A stretch of DNA of 10,827 nt from Spirogloea muscicola (GCA_009602725.1 WELB01000102.1:180167-190993), one strand, 5' to 3'; numbered from the stretch's first letter, positions 1 to 8,705 are shown. Notes: generated by a model not told the origin, from the letters alone. Translations and numbers: made by a program.

Positions 1-3000
1 GGCGGCGGCGGTGGCGGCGGCGTCGCCGGCTCGGTGCGCGGCCGCGTCCGCGGCCAGCTGCTGCGCATGAAGCAGGAGCAGAACCTCCTCGACGCTTACG
101 CCGCCGACGGCTGGAGAGGCCGCAGGTGCGGGAATCGAACACCCATCTCAACTATGGCAAGTCCTTCTGGGGGCCAAATAGCTCCACGCTGCCGCCCATT
201 GCTGGCGCCGCAGCTGCTTCCGCTGGCGGCCATGACCAGCTTGGGCCTGTTGTGGGCTCCGCCGCAACTGGCATTGAGTGCCCTGCCTGAGTGCCATCCT
301 TCTGGTCAAATTGAAGTTTCGTTGTATGAGTCCTAGTGCAGTTTCCCATATTTCCTGTTGAATAATTCCTGTTGGTACTGCAAAGGTCATTGTGGGCAGC
401 GGTGAAGTAAGCACGAGTAATACATCTAAACCCCACCGTGAACATGTGGTGAGCCCATATGCTGAGGCCGTCTCCGTGTGCAGCCGCGAGAAGCTGCGGC
501 CGGAGAGCGAGCTGGCGCGCGCCGCCGCTCAGATCCGGCGGTCCAAGGCCGCCGTGCGCGAGGCGCTGCGGCAGCTCGCCGGCGCCGCCGCGGAGGGCGC
601 CATCCCCACCGCTGCCTTCGACAAGGACGGCTGCCTGCTCTATGACGAGGTGCGCCCGCCGCTGGGCTACAGAGAAACTTTCAATTAGCTATCCAAGATG
701 CTGAACAACTATAGATACCTATGTATCTCCTGGTAGACTCTTATCTTCCTATTGCACTTATATTACAATCTAGCGTCCCATGCCATTTCACAGTATAGAC
801 ACCTAGCAGCATGGCTACATGCTCTGCTTGAGGTTGGGCTTGGCCACACAAGTCAAGGTCACTTGCTGCCAGGGTTATGCTGTTCAGTTGTGCCAGTCTA
901 TTACCAGTGAAGTCTTAAGCAACGTTGACTCCCTGCATACCTCAGATCTTCTGCGCCACGTGCAAGTCGCCCGAGTTCGTGTCCGACAACGACATCCTGC
1001 TCTGCGACGGCGACTGCTCCCGCGGCTTCCACCAGCGCTGCCTCGACCCCCCACTGCGCACTGAAGATAGTAAGTTCTGTACACTTGATCCTTGCGTTTT
1101 TCCGTGTTAAAGGTCCTGACGACAGTATGACCCAGTCATGAAAGTTGTGTGACCACTTGGCCTGTTACCACTTGGCCCCCAGTTACCATCCTACAGCACT
1201 AAAGGCCAGGTCTTGAGGCCCCTGCAGTTCCGCCCGACGATCAGGGCTGGCTGTGCGGCTTGTGCGATGCGAAGCTGGACTGCATCGACATGATCAACGC
1301 CGAAGCCAGTACCCACCTGCCATATGATGCAAGCTGGGAGGTTTGGCTCCTAATTATGCTCAAATTATGCCCAAGATACTTTCAATGTCAGATTAAGAAG
1401 CTATCAAACAGGCATTCATAAGTGCATTAGTGGAAAGTGGCAAAAGCGCTAAACTTGAATGACACTCACATTTGCAGTGATTGTCATTCTTATGTATGCC
1501 AACAAGAGGTGGCTGCGCCAATCCACCCTCAGCGAGCTGCTGTGATTTTGGTTGTTGTTGGGATCTTTCAGCCTATTAAGGTTTTATACGTTGTTCAGCA
1601 GTCAGTCTTCAGATATATAGATTATTAAGTGAGTGTTTGCGCACTGCAGGCTGTCTTCCCTGAGGCTGCGGAGGAAGCAGCGGCAGGAACTGCAACAGAG
1701 GCAGGCGGCGGAGAGTGGCCGTCCGACGACGAGGACGACGGGGACTACCAGCCGGGTGTCGGCCGCCGCAGCGAGGACTCCGCCGGCGCCAGCGGCGAGG
1801 ACTTGTTAACTGGTGACGTCGGCAATGGCCTGTCCAGGGTGGCCGGCGGCAACGAGAGCCTGACGAGCGAAGACAGCAAGGGCACGTCAACAAGCGGCAG
1901 CGACGGCGACGACCCTGAGGAGGGCGTGAGCTGGGACGAGCTCGAGTTCCTGCGCCTGGAGTCTGGCAAGGTCGGCGAAGGTGGTCGCACTGGCGGTCAA
2001 GGGGGCGAGGCACTTGGTGCCGACAGGCAGCTGGGCGCCGACACGGCGGACCTGATCGTCAACGGCAAGCGGCGACGTGTGGCGGTCGACTACAAGCGGC
2101 TCAATGAAGTAAGGGCTCAACCGGCCAATATCACAAGATTTACAAACATATAGAGGATTTATATGAATGATGGAAGATAAAATTTTTATGTAAGATATAT
2201 ACACCTCATCTCATCTTCTTACCTCCCATCTTGTCATTAAGCATTTGCTGCCCACTAATTGCTTCCTCTGCTTGCGTGCAGGAGCTATTTGGCAACGAGG
2301 CCGAGGACGGCGAGCGCCCCGTCCTGAGTGACGATGAGTGGGGCCCAGCCCGCCAGCCCGCTGAGAAGCAGGACAGCGTCGTTGGTGGGGTGGTAGCTGG
2401 AGAGCACCAGAGACGCCGGAGGCGGACGACTGACGGCAACGTCTCAGCTTACGGGGCCAGGCCAGGCACTGAGCCTGGGCTGTCGTCAGCTGCAGGCACC
2501 CAGCAGCAAGGCCGCCGCAAGAATCACATCCTGGACGCTTCCACTATTCAGGTGAGAGCCATATTCATGCCCCTTATTGGGGGTACATCCTAAATTTCAA
2601 TCGGACCTGTTAGATGATAGCTCTATTCTCCTACTACTGCTGGACATTACAAATAAATGTTTGAGCGTCAGTGCTAGTCTGCTGGATCGTCTCAACTCTT
2701 GTGTCTTAGAAGCCTAAAATCTTGCAAGCATACAGTATTTGGAAACTTGGTTACTTGACTGCCATTACAGGTCCATATCATAAGCTGTGCCGTAGTTGCG
2801 CTGATCTAGGCAACTCTCCCTGCTTTGCAAGCCTTTCCATTTTGAGAAGGATCTTTCTCAAGATGGATGATGACTGTAATGATCTTCAATCAGATCCTTG
2901 AGCACGCATTCATCTCTGACCGGCTGCCTCCAAAGCAGCTCCGGAAGGAACTCGCTCGGCAGCTGAGGTTGTCATTCCCAAAGGCAGGTCTCACTTCATG

Positions 3001-3953
3001 GCTTCATTGCTGCAGCACGCTTGATTGCCTATACTTCCTTAATCAGAGAACAATCAGCAGGTTGCTGACAAGTACCAGACTTATCAGCAATTGACTGCCA
3101 ACTTGTGCAATCAACTCTGCAGGTCACTAAGTGGTTCGACCACCAGATGCATAAGCGGGTGGCGGCCCCAGTGAATGGTGCGTTCGTTGTTGGTGCCACT
3201 TCGAAGTCGAGCCCAGCCTTACCCGAGGAGTCTGCTCCAGAAAGCCGCCTGTCGGGCAGTGTGGGACCTTCAGGGGACGCGACGAAAAGGGTCGCAGCGG
3301 CAGCAGTGGCGGAGCCGCTGCTGCTGGAGAAGCTGGGCGCTGTCAAGGTCAAGCTGCAAGAACTCAGCGAGACGCTCGAGGCGCAGTGGTCCGGTGTCAT
3401 GGGCATGCTGCGGCGTGCCGTCAGCAAGCCCGTCAAGGCCAACGGTGGTGCTGGCTGTCATCTGGCCAGCGGCAAAGTGGAGGCTGCCCTGCCCATAATT
3501 CCAGCAAGCCCCGGACGTACAGCTGCCGCAATGGAGGAGTACCTCGGAGGTCGCTCAGGGCAGGACCTTAGCGCCGCAGGCCAGGTCCTGAAAGCAGGAC
3601 AGACTGAGCAGGACTGTGAACCTGATCTTGGTAGCAAGGTCCACCAGGGGTGCAGACCTCCCCTGGAGGACAGTGGAGATCACTTAGTGGCGGCCGCAAA
3701 GTGCCGGCCTGAGCCCGAGCGAGGCAAGAGCCGGAAGACCAAGAAGCCCCACCTGCAGACCACCACCTTACACTTAGTTGCAAAAGTGCAAACAGCGCTG
3801 CCGCCGCCGCCAGTTGCGGAGCTGCCGCAGCGAGGACGCCGACGCCGGCTGCCACCGGAGGGGCCGCCGGGCATTTGCGCAGCCCCAGGACCAGGCAGTG
3901 GCCGAGGCGGCCGCCTGCACGGAAGCGTCGGCCGCCGGAGCGCGTTGTTGTAG
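1..3953 (+). CDS. PHD finger-homeodomain transcriptional regulator, HAT3.1/PRH-like, 5' partial
   Basis: Exons 1-125, 484-649, 946-1069, 1228-1340, 1650-2108, 2282-2551, 2894-2983 and 3123-3953 join in frame to 725 codons plus TAG. The start lies left of the window. Seen, numbering from the first visible codon: a basic segment with [13 protein letters not shown] (about 27-39), a helical Arg/Ala segment (43-95), a PHD finger (100-151), the VFPEAA and [10 protein letters not shown] acidic block (178-209), DYKRLNE (323-329), SDDEW (345-349), a homeodomain (about 405-461), a short coiled-coil-like helix (about 518-540), then a Pro/Gly/Arg-rich tail. This order is that of plant HAT3.1/PRH proteins, nuclear DNA-binding regulators whose PHD finger probably reads histone tails. 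Introns 1-6 are GT-AG; intron 7 appears to be GC-AG. The last 90 or so codons are low complexity and their frame is less certain. The family call is strong; targets are unknown. Confidence 0.9.
126..483 (+). other. Intron 1 of the PHD-homeodomain gene
   Basis: The donor is CGCAG|GTGCGG and the acceptor GTGTGCAG|CCGC; the intron splits a Ser codon after its second base. The first 200 bases are GC-rich like the exons and the rest is more A+T-rich. No conserved coding segment is recognisable in it. A TTCGATTCC-like string on the minus strand near 131-142 was examined as a tRNA T-arm and rejected. Confidence 0.7.
650..945 (+). other. Intron 2 of the PHD-homeodomain gene
   Basis: This is a phase-0 intron from CGAG|GTGCGC to ACCTCAG|ATC. 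It is distinctly richer in A+T than the flanking exons. The flanking residues YDE and IFCATC join as expected for the family, where an acidic residue directly precedes the first PHD cysteines. Nothing else is recognisable inside. Confidence 0.8.
946..1308 (+). other. PHD zinc finger (C4HC3), split over two exons
   Basis: Exons 3 and 4 encode a full PHD finger. All eight zinc ligands are visible: FCATC gives Cys100 and Cys103, LLCDGDC gives Cys117 and Cys121, FHQRC gives His126 and Cys129, and WLCGLC gives Cys148 and Cys151. The DNDILLCDG and [11 protein letters not shown] stretches are typical of the plant PHD-homeodomain class. The intron at 1070-1227 interrupts codon 139 after its first base, between the His-Cys pair and the last Cys pair. 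PHD fingers usually bind histone H3 tails; which state this one reads cannot be told from sequence. It looks intact. Confidence 0.93.
1341..1649 (+). other. Intron 4 of the PHD-homeodomain gene
   Basis: This phase-0 intron runs from GGGAG|GTTTGG to CACTGCAG|GCT. It joins ASWE to AVFPEAA, the same junction seen between SWE and FPEAA in plant homologues. It is A+T-rich with no recognisable content. Confidence 0.82.
2552..2893 (+). other. Intron 6 of the PHD-homeodomain gene
   Basis: This phase-0 intron runs from TTCAG|GTGAGA to CAATCAG|ATC. It separates ASTIQ from ILEHAF at the start of the homeodomain. The acceptor was chosen because it restores helix 1 without extra residues; an acceptor further upstream would add residues not expected there. 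No other content seen. Confidence 0.72.
2984..3122 (+). other. GC-AG intron inside the homeobox
   Basis: Exon 7 reads to LSFPK and exon 8 starts VTKWF, with no residue missing against the homeodomain fold. Joining them in frame puts the donor at AAAG|GCAGGT and the acceptor at CTCTGCAG|GTC. The nearby GT at 2988 would add four bases and give a TAA two codons into exon 8. GC donors are the commonest non-canonical class and depend on a good flanking consensus, which this site has. A substitution or sequencing error in a former GT donor is the alternative. Confidence 0.75.
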
Positions 3954-4663
3954 CACTTGGTGCTGCTCTGAGCTCTTGTGATCATGCCTTTGTAGATGAC
4001 ATAGCTTTGTTATTGTAGCAAGCCTCGAGAAAGCAATCAGTCCATCCTCTTGTGGCTACACAGCTGTCCCATTGGGCAGCGCAGGCTCTGCAGCCTGCCA
4101 AGTGCATGATGTCCTCATGCAGGAGCTGTCACGCTGAGAAAGTAAGAGCTCACAGGCCCTGCCAGAGCCCACACAGTGTTTCCAGATAATGGCCACCTTA
4201 GTGCGACATACCTTCTGACTGCAGCTAGACCGTATCTCATCCATTACTAAGATGGCACTCTGACAAGTATTGCATATGTATACTGCAGTTTCATACGCAA
4301 TCCACATTCTGGACTCACTGTCTTTAAGAAAAAACATATTTCTGTGCTTTGAGCCCAACCCTCTAAGTTGGTAAATTATGACGATGTTTATTACTTACAG
4401 TGCTAGAGGTAGTGATCTGTATACAATTGCTGTGCGAGAGCTCTGGCGAAGCAAGCAGTGCCACAGTGGCAAATGGGCCTCTCAGTCACCTTCAATAGCT
4501 TGACAGATAAGACGAGGTGTTTTGGGAGCCAATGATCTTTGATAGCATCTGCTATTAGGAGTGGGAGTCTAGGCCCTCCCAAGCTTTGATTTCAGTCATT
4601 GTGATGGCAATTTCAACGGCGTGCTGCTCTTCATCATACTGTTAAGAACAGACTAGAGAGCCT
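3954..4663. other. Convergent intergenic region (two 3' UTRs)
   Basis: About 710 bases separate the stop of the PHD-homeodomain gene from the stop of the kinase on the other strand. It should hold both 3' untranslated regions. No convincing coding segment, RNA gene or mobile element is visible. A TGTAA pentamer for the minus-strand gene lies at 4395-4399. I found no TGTAA for the plus-strand gene here, though TGTAG occurs soon after its stop. Confidence 0.7.
4395..4399 (-). terminator. Candidate TGTAA poly(A) signal of the ethanolamine kinase
   Basis: TTACA on the plus strand reads TGTAA on the kinase strand. It is the first such pentamer after the kinase stop, giving a 3' UTR of roughly 270-290 bases. 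TGTAA is the known poly(A) signal of green algae. A five-base match is weak on its own. Confidence 0.45.
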
Positions 4664-7600
4664 CTATGTGGCTGTTAGCGACCCGACACTGGCATGCTCG
4701 GATGCCAGCGCCAGGAAATCGTCGCGCCTCCGCCAGTACTCGCCATACCGCAGGAAGAAGTACTCAATGTAGTCAAAGTCGATGGGCGAGTAATTGGCCT
4801 GTAGCTCCAAACACAGGCGCATACGCATCAACATATATCTCCACAACTTCTACCTGCTTAAGTGGCTCAACAGATAATCCATGGTTGAGTTGTGGGGAAA
4901 AAGTTATCTCAATAGATACGTCGACAAGGTGGCTTACAACGCAGCAGCATTTTGCTCAACCACAAAGCATGGTGCAAATGCCAAGCGACTGTCACCTGAC
5001 AACTCAATCTTCTGAAGCCAAGGTAAACTGTAGGACCTTACATCTTCACATGTTCTGCTTCTAGGCTTTTGGAGGTTCAGGTTGTCAGGGAACCTGCACG
5101 AGTGCCCAGACAGCCCAGTAGAGATGGGACACGAGTGCGTAGCAGTTGGTCTCCACGTACAACCGGTCCAGCTCAGTGGCAGGCGCCTGCGCCAACGCCC
5201 GGGAAGAAGGGGGAGATCTGCTAAGCTTGCATGCTTTTGCAGCAGTTGAAGCTATGCCAATGGGCTCAGCCGTGCTGAATAACGAGATTGGGATGTGAAT
5301 TGATTGGACCACAGAACGATGATATGGATATGGAGAGTACTGAGTCATAAGTTGAGCTCTGGTCCACCACGAAGATGGACAAAGGAGCAAGAGCTTAGAG
5401 CTGCCAAGGTTTAGTGGCTGTGGACGTGCATACTCTATTCTCATACCTCCTCCGGGTTGTCGGGGCTCAAATAACTTCGAAAGAAGAGGTACTGCGCGTC
5501 CTTCTCTGGGTACCTGCGGCAGCGGGTGCAACTTTGTGTGTTATCTCATCTGTATATAATCTGTATCTAGTTTGTATCTATCTGATATGCATCTAACCAT
5601 CTATTGCAGGCGATGTTGGAACAGCATTGGCGACGCCAACTCTGGCCTGGCTTGACTGGTCCACAAGCTTTACCAGCACCTGACTGGAAGCCATGTGATA
5701 TACAGCCACTCTTAACATTGACTGGAAAGAGTTGATGAAGCCCTTTGAGTGCCCTAAGTGGAGTTAAACAAGCCATCCCTGAACCTCCCAGTCTACATGA
5801 CAGCCATCAGATACTGTGCCATTCCTATCTTGCAGTATTGTGGCAACCCCAGACGTTTCTGGTAGAAGCCCATCTGAAATTTACTATGTTGAAATTGCCA
5901 ATGCCAAAAAAATATGACGAACTGATTGAGCGCCAGGACTTCAAATGAAGAGGATTGAAGACGCACCGGCTGTAGTCGCAGTCAAGACCCGCATACTCAT
6001 TGAAGTGATTGCCAATGTCATAGCCGCGGAAGCTGTACGACCCATACTCAAAGTCGATGATGTGCAGCGCGCCTGCACCACAACCCCCGCCCTTGGCGCT
6101 GCCGGTCAGCAAGGAGGACATGGCCACATCGGCGAGCATTGCAGCCGGCATGTTGATGAGCGTTTGGCAGCTAAGGTACAAATTCTTGCCAATGTACTAT
6201 GTAAGGCTCAAAGTATGTAAGAAAAGCGTTAAGGGGTTTAAGGTCAGAGCTTGAGCTCACCGCTCTTGACTTCGTACATGAAGTTCCCAGAGAGGAGGTC
6301 ATTGTGCGCAAAGACCACTGGTGCACAGAGACAGTCGGTCGCCACCTGGCCCGACAACTTCCCGTGGTCAGGAGGGAGGGGAGAGGAGGGAGGGGAGGAA
6401 TCGGGAGGAGGGGAGGTGGGCACGCTCACCTTGAGACGCTCGATCTCGGTCGTCAGCTCTTTGAACGAGACGTCGGCAAGCCGGCGGCGCTTGGGGCCGT
6501 CCTCAACGCCGACAGTCATTGCTGGAGGAGGAGGGAGGGGGACTGCAGCGCTCAGTGCCCCGCTGATCGAGAGCAACGTGTTCTTCTCGCACCTGCCTTG
6601 GCCGAGGCTCACCGGTGTGCAGGTACGTGAAGATCGTCGGCCACAGCTTCGGCGAGCGGTCGCCCGGGACGTCGGTGCCGTGGAAGCGCCGCACGGCGCG
6701 CGCGATGAGCGGCACCATGTCCGGGCTCGCCATGTCTGCGCAGCACCCACCAGGGCTGTCAGAGTCCGTTAAGCGCCACGCGAGAGAGGAGAGGGGCCAG
6801 TAGTGAGAGGGACTTGGGCATTAGCGCCAGAGAGAGGGATGGAGGAGGGAGGGAACACGGGGAGGGAGGGCAACAGGACAATATGTGCGAAGAAAAGAAA
6901 GTGCGGAAGGGACGAGGAGAAGGAGAGGGCGACAGGAAGAGAGCCAGACAAAGGCAGAGAGATTGAGCAAGTGGAGGAAGGGGGACACGGGAGAAGCGAG
7001 GAGGAAGACGAGGAGAGATGAGGGAGGAAGGGCGGAGGAGGAAGGAGATGAGGAAGGGATAAGAGGGAGGGTGAGAGCAAGATGAGGGGAGGAGAGGGAG
7101 AGAAGGTGGACAAGAGATGGAGAAGAGGGCGGGAGGAGGAGAGGCAGGAGGATTGTAGACTTGGAGGGGAGGGGGAAATGGAGTGTGTACTGAGTGATGG
7201 AGGGCCTGCGTGGCCAAGTACCAAGGCAAGCACGCTAACAGATGTACATTACCTGCTGCTAAGCCGACCCGCTCAGTAACCATGAGTCAGCACTTAGACG
7301 TCGCTAACTGATGCTGACTGATCGCGAACTGATGGATACTGAACGGCAATTGACAAGCCCTTGTGCGACCAGCTAAGGCTTGACCAGCTTTCAGAGGAGA
7401 GAGGAGGGCAGATGGGCAGAGGGAGGCAAACACCTGCAGGCTCGAGCGTGCGCGCGTCCAGGTACCCCTGCACGAGGCCATTCTTGAAGACGCCGAGCAG
7501 CTCCGCGCCGAAGCCCGCGTCCGTCAGCACCTTGAGGGCCTGCACCACGTCGTACGCCGCCGCCAGCCCGTGTCACAGCGCAACAATGGGCATGAGCGAC

Positions 7601-8341
7601 ACTTATAGTCACGGTTGATAGTGACCGCCGCGGGCATTAGTTGGGTCGTCTAGGGCAGCAGACCTCCAGCTCCCGCTTGCGGTCGATGACGGCGTCGGTG
7701 TTCGGCCCAAACACCCGCACCGTCACCGGCCAGCGCCGGCCGCCGTCGCCACCGCCGCCGCCGCCGTCGCCGCCGCCGCCGCTCTCCCGCCTTGCTCCTC
7801 GGCGCGAAACTCCGCCTGCCTGGGAAGCTCGCNACCCCCAGCCCCCGCCGCTAACTGCTCTTAGGATGGCCTTACTGCAGTACACCACGGTAATGTGCTA
7901 ACTTGCTTGATAATTGACATTGATTTTGGCAATCAGGCCAAAAAAGCGTTGGCAAAAGCGGCCGTGCCCATCATCAGCGGCGGCGGCCCTCACGGATGTT
8001 GGTGATGCCGCCAGACACCTTGCTGACGGCCAGGTTCGCGTCGCCGGCACCGCCCCACCCCGGCACAATCTGCCGGCACACCTCCCTGCGCCGCCGCCGC
8101 CGCCACCGGAGCCCAGCACCCAGCCATAGCCCAACAGCGGTAAGCCCGCCGGCAGTTGCGGCAGCAGCAACTGCAATCATTAAGTGTGTTAAAAGGGTTT
8201 GCCATGGAGTTAGTCATCATTAGGAGGCAGTTTGCCTGCCCTTAGCGAGTATTGCATGGTGGGCGACCTGACGGCGGCGTGGAGGGCGTCCGGCGGCAGC
8301 CCGGGGTCCACGGTGGCGTCGACTTGGGGCACGTCCGGCAT
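4664..8341 (-). CDS. Ethanolamine kinase (choline/ethanolamine kinase family), complete, 11 exons
   Basis: The enzyme transfers phosphate from ATP to ethanolamine, the first step of the CDP-ethanolamine route to phosphatidylethanolamine, in the cytosol. Exons on the minus strand: 8341-8268, 8085-7994, 7854-7664, 7539-7434, 6735-6613, 6521-6430, 6345-6261, 6072-5967, 5513-5447, 5186-5094 and 4798-4664. All introns are GT-AG, phases close, and the sum is 388 codons with stop (387 aa), close to plant enzymes. Seen: PQVDATVD at the N-terminus, VSGGITN (48-54), VTVRVFGPNT (99-108), ARTLEP, the Brenner motif HNDLLSGN (240-247, catalytic Asp242), and IIDFEYGSYSFRGYDIGN (259-276) with metal-binding Asp261. 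YPEKDAQYLFFRSYL and SPIDFDYIEYFFLRYGEY follow. These match ethanolamine rather than choline kinases of plants. ATG 8341 is the only in-frame ATG before the conserved part. Exon 3 has a Gly-rich insertion and one ambiguous base. Confidence 0.95.
5514..5966 (-). other. Intron 8 of the ethanolamine kinase
   Basis: It splits an Arg codon (CG|G) between CDYS and YPEKDAQY. The donor is AGCCG|GTGCGT and the acceptor CTGCCGCAG|GTAC. On the plus strand, 5555-5605 carries imperfect repeats of TGTAT and TATCT. Otherwise it is A+T-rich with no recognisable feature. Confidence 0.8.
5967..6345 (-). other. Kinase catalytic core: Brenner motif and IDFEY motif exons
   Basis: Exon 7 (6345-6261) carries APVVFAHNDLLSGNFMYEVKS with His240, Asp242 and Asn247 of the HxDxxxxN phosphotransferase motif. 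Exon 8 (6072-5967) carries ALHIIDFEYGSYSFRGYDIG followed by NHFNEYAGLDCDYS. The intervening intron, 6260-6073, splits a Gly codon after its first base. All catalytic and metal-binding residues expected for the family are present, so the enzyme should be active. Confidence 0.93.
6346..6429 (-). other. Short frame-neutral intron 6 of the ethanolamine kinase
   Basis: It has a strong donor, CTCAAG|GTGAGC, and acceptor, GGGCCAG|GTG. It is 84 nt, a multiple of three, and has no in-frame stop. If left in, it would add 28 residues rich in Pro and Ser between IERLK and VATDCLCAP, just before the catalytic loop. Family alignment favours removal. Confidence 0.75.
6736..7433 (-). other. Long intron 4 of the ethanolamine kinase
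   Basis: It splits an Asp codon (G|AC) between ARTLEPA and MASPDMV, a seamless join for the family. The donor is CCTGCAG|GTGTTT and the acceptor GCTGCGCAG|ACATGG. At 698 nt it is the longest intron of the gene, because it holds the purine-rich tract described separately. Long Ser/Pro/Leu open frames in it are by-products of that composition. Confidence 0.85.
6779..7192 (+). repeat. Polypurine (GA-rich) tract
   Basis: About 400 bases are almost wholly A and G on the plus strand, with scattered pyrimidines and many GGAGG, GAGAG and GAAGG runs. It lies inside kinase intron 4, so the kinase pre-mRNA carries the pyrimidine strand. It is not a perfect tandem repeat; it looks like a decayed GA/GGA simple sequence. 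Such tracts can form triplex DNA. Confidence 0.85.
7741..7782 (+). repeat. CCG trinucleotide run coding for a Gly-rich loop
   Basis: An imperfect (CCG)n/(GTC) run lies inside kinase exon 3. On the coding strand it reads GGC repeats, giving a run of Gly broken by two Asp (residues about 81-94). It lies between the GGITN motif and the VTVRVFGPNT strand. Replication slippage is the likely source of the insertion. Confidence 0.85.
7833..7833. other. Ambiguous base (n) inside kinase exon 3
   Basis: A single undetermined base falls in the codon TNG on the minus strand (residue 63). If it were A the codon would be a TAG stop; C, G or T would give Ser, Trp or Leu. It lies in a homopolymer-rich, GC-rich stretch, where base calling is hard. 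Confidence 0.95.
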
Positions 8342-8536
8342 GACCCCGGCTGGCCTGGCCGCCAGCCCGAGACGCCGGCGGGCACTGTCACGCCATTGCC
8401 GGCCTGCGGCGGAGTTGTGGGCTCTCCGCCACCGCCGGCCTGCGGAAGCAATGCGACTCGGCCTGCTGCCTGTGCGGCGCTCAGTCCTTCGAGTGTCGTC
8501 CACACTCTCGCTTCTCCTCGCGTACTGCCTGCTCAC

Positions 8537-8585
8537 AACTGCCTTCTCCTCGCTCTCTCTCGCTCGCGCGCTCTCTTGTGCTCTC

Positions 8586-8633
<48 letters not shown>

Positions 8634-8705
8634 CCCCTCTCCCTCTCCTTCTCCTCCCTTCATCCCCCCCATCAGTTCCACTCTCTCTCTTGCCCGATCT
8701 CTTTC
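8537..8705 (+). repeat. CT microsatellite upstream of the ethanolamine kinase
   Basis: An almost pure pyrimidine tract on the plus strand, with a core of about 50 bases of (CT)n broken by two single A at 8591 and 8621, then C-rich pyrimidine sequence. On the kinase strand it is (GA)n, roughly 200-360 bases upstream of the ATG, so it sits in the promoter or 5' UTR. GA repeats are common in plant and algal 5' regions and may act as GAGA-type elements. Confidence 0.9.

Larger units (their letters stand above)
2507..3158 (+). other. Divergent homeodomain, split over three exons
   Basis: The end of exon 6, all of exon 7 (2894-2983) and the start of exon 8 encode about 57 residues. They align with the HAT3.1-type homeodomain: ILEHAF in helix 1, [13 protein letters not shown] through helix 2 and the turn, and [12 protein letters not shown] as helix 3. 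Trp453 and Phe454 are the conserved W48/F49 pair. The following positions are D-H-Q-M, where most homeodomains have x-N-x-R, so the usual DNA-contacting Asn51 and Arg53 are replaced by His and Met. From memory, plant HAT3.1-class proteins also vary here, so sequence-specific binding may be altered rather than lost. Exons 7 and 8 join without gap only if intron 7 begins at GC. Confidence 0.82.

Noticed and set aside
124-145. Possible tRNA T-arm or retroelement primer-binding site on the minus strand (GTGTTCGATTCCCGC)
   Set aside because: No cloverleaf can be built around it: the T-stem does not pair, no D-arm or anticodon arm fits, and the distance from the TTCGATT loop to a CCA-like end is too short for a tRNA 3' end.
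1629-1649. Extension of exon 5 upstream through the open frame beginning MSVCALQ
   Set aside because: The CACTGCAG acceptor at 1649 and the seamless SWE-AVFPEAA join show that these bases are intron.
6759-7283. Two long overlapping minus-strand open frames rich in Ser, Pro and Leu (154-174 codons)
   Set aside because: They coincide with the pyrimidine strand of the GA tract, where stop codons can hardly occur. They have no conserved motif and lie within a well-supported kinase intron.
7540-7571. GC-rich stretch upstream of kinase exon 4 that would read AYDVVQ before ALKVLTD
   Set aside because: Exon 3 ends in phase 0 with DRKRELE, and family proteins continue directly with ALKxL. Extra residues would be out of place, and the acceptor GTGCAG|GCC is good.
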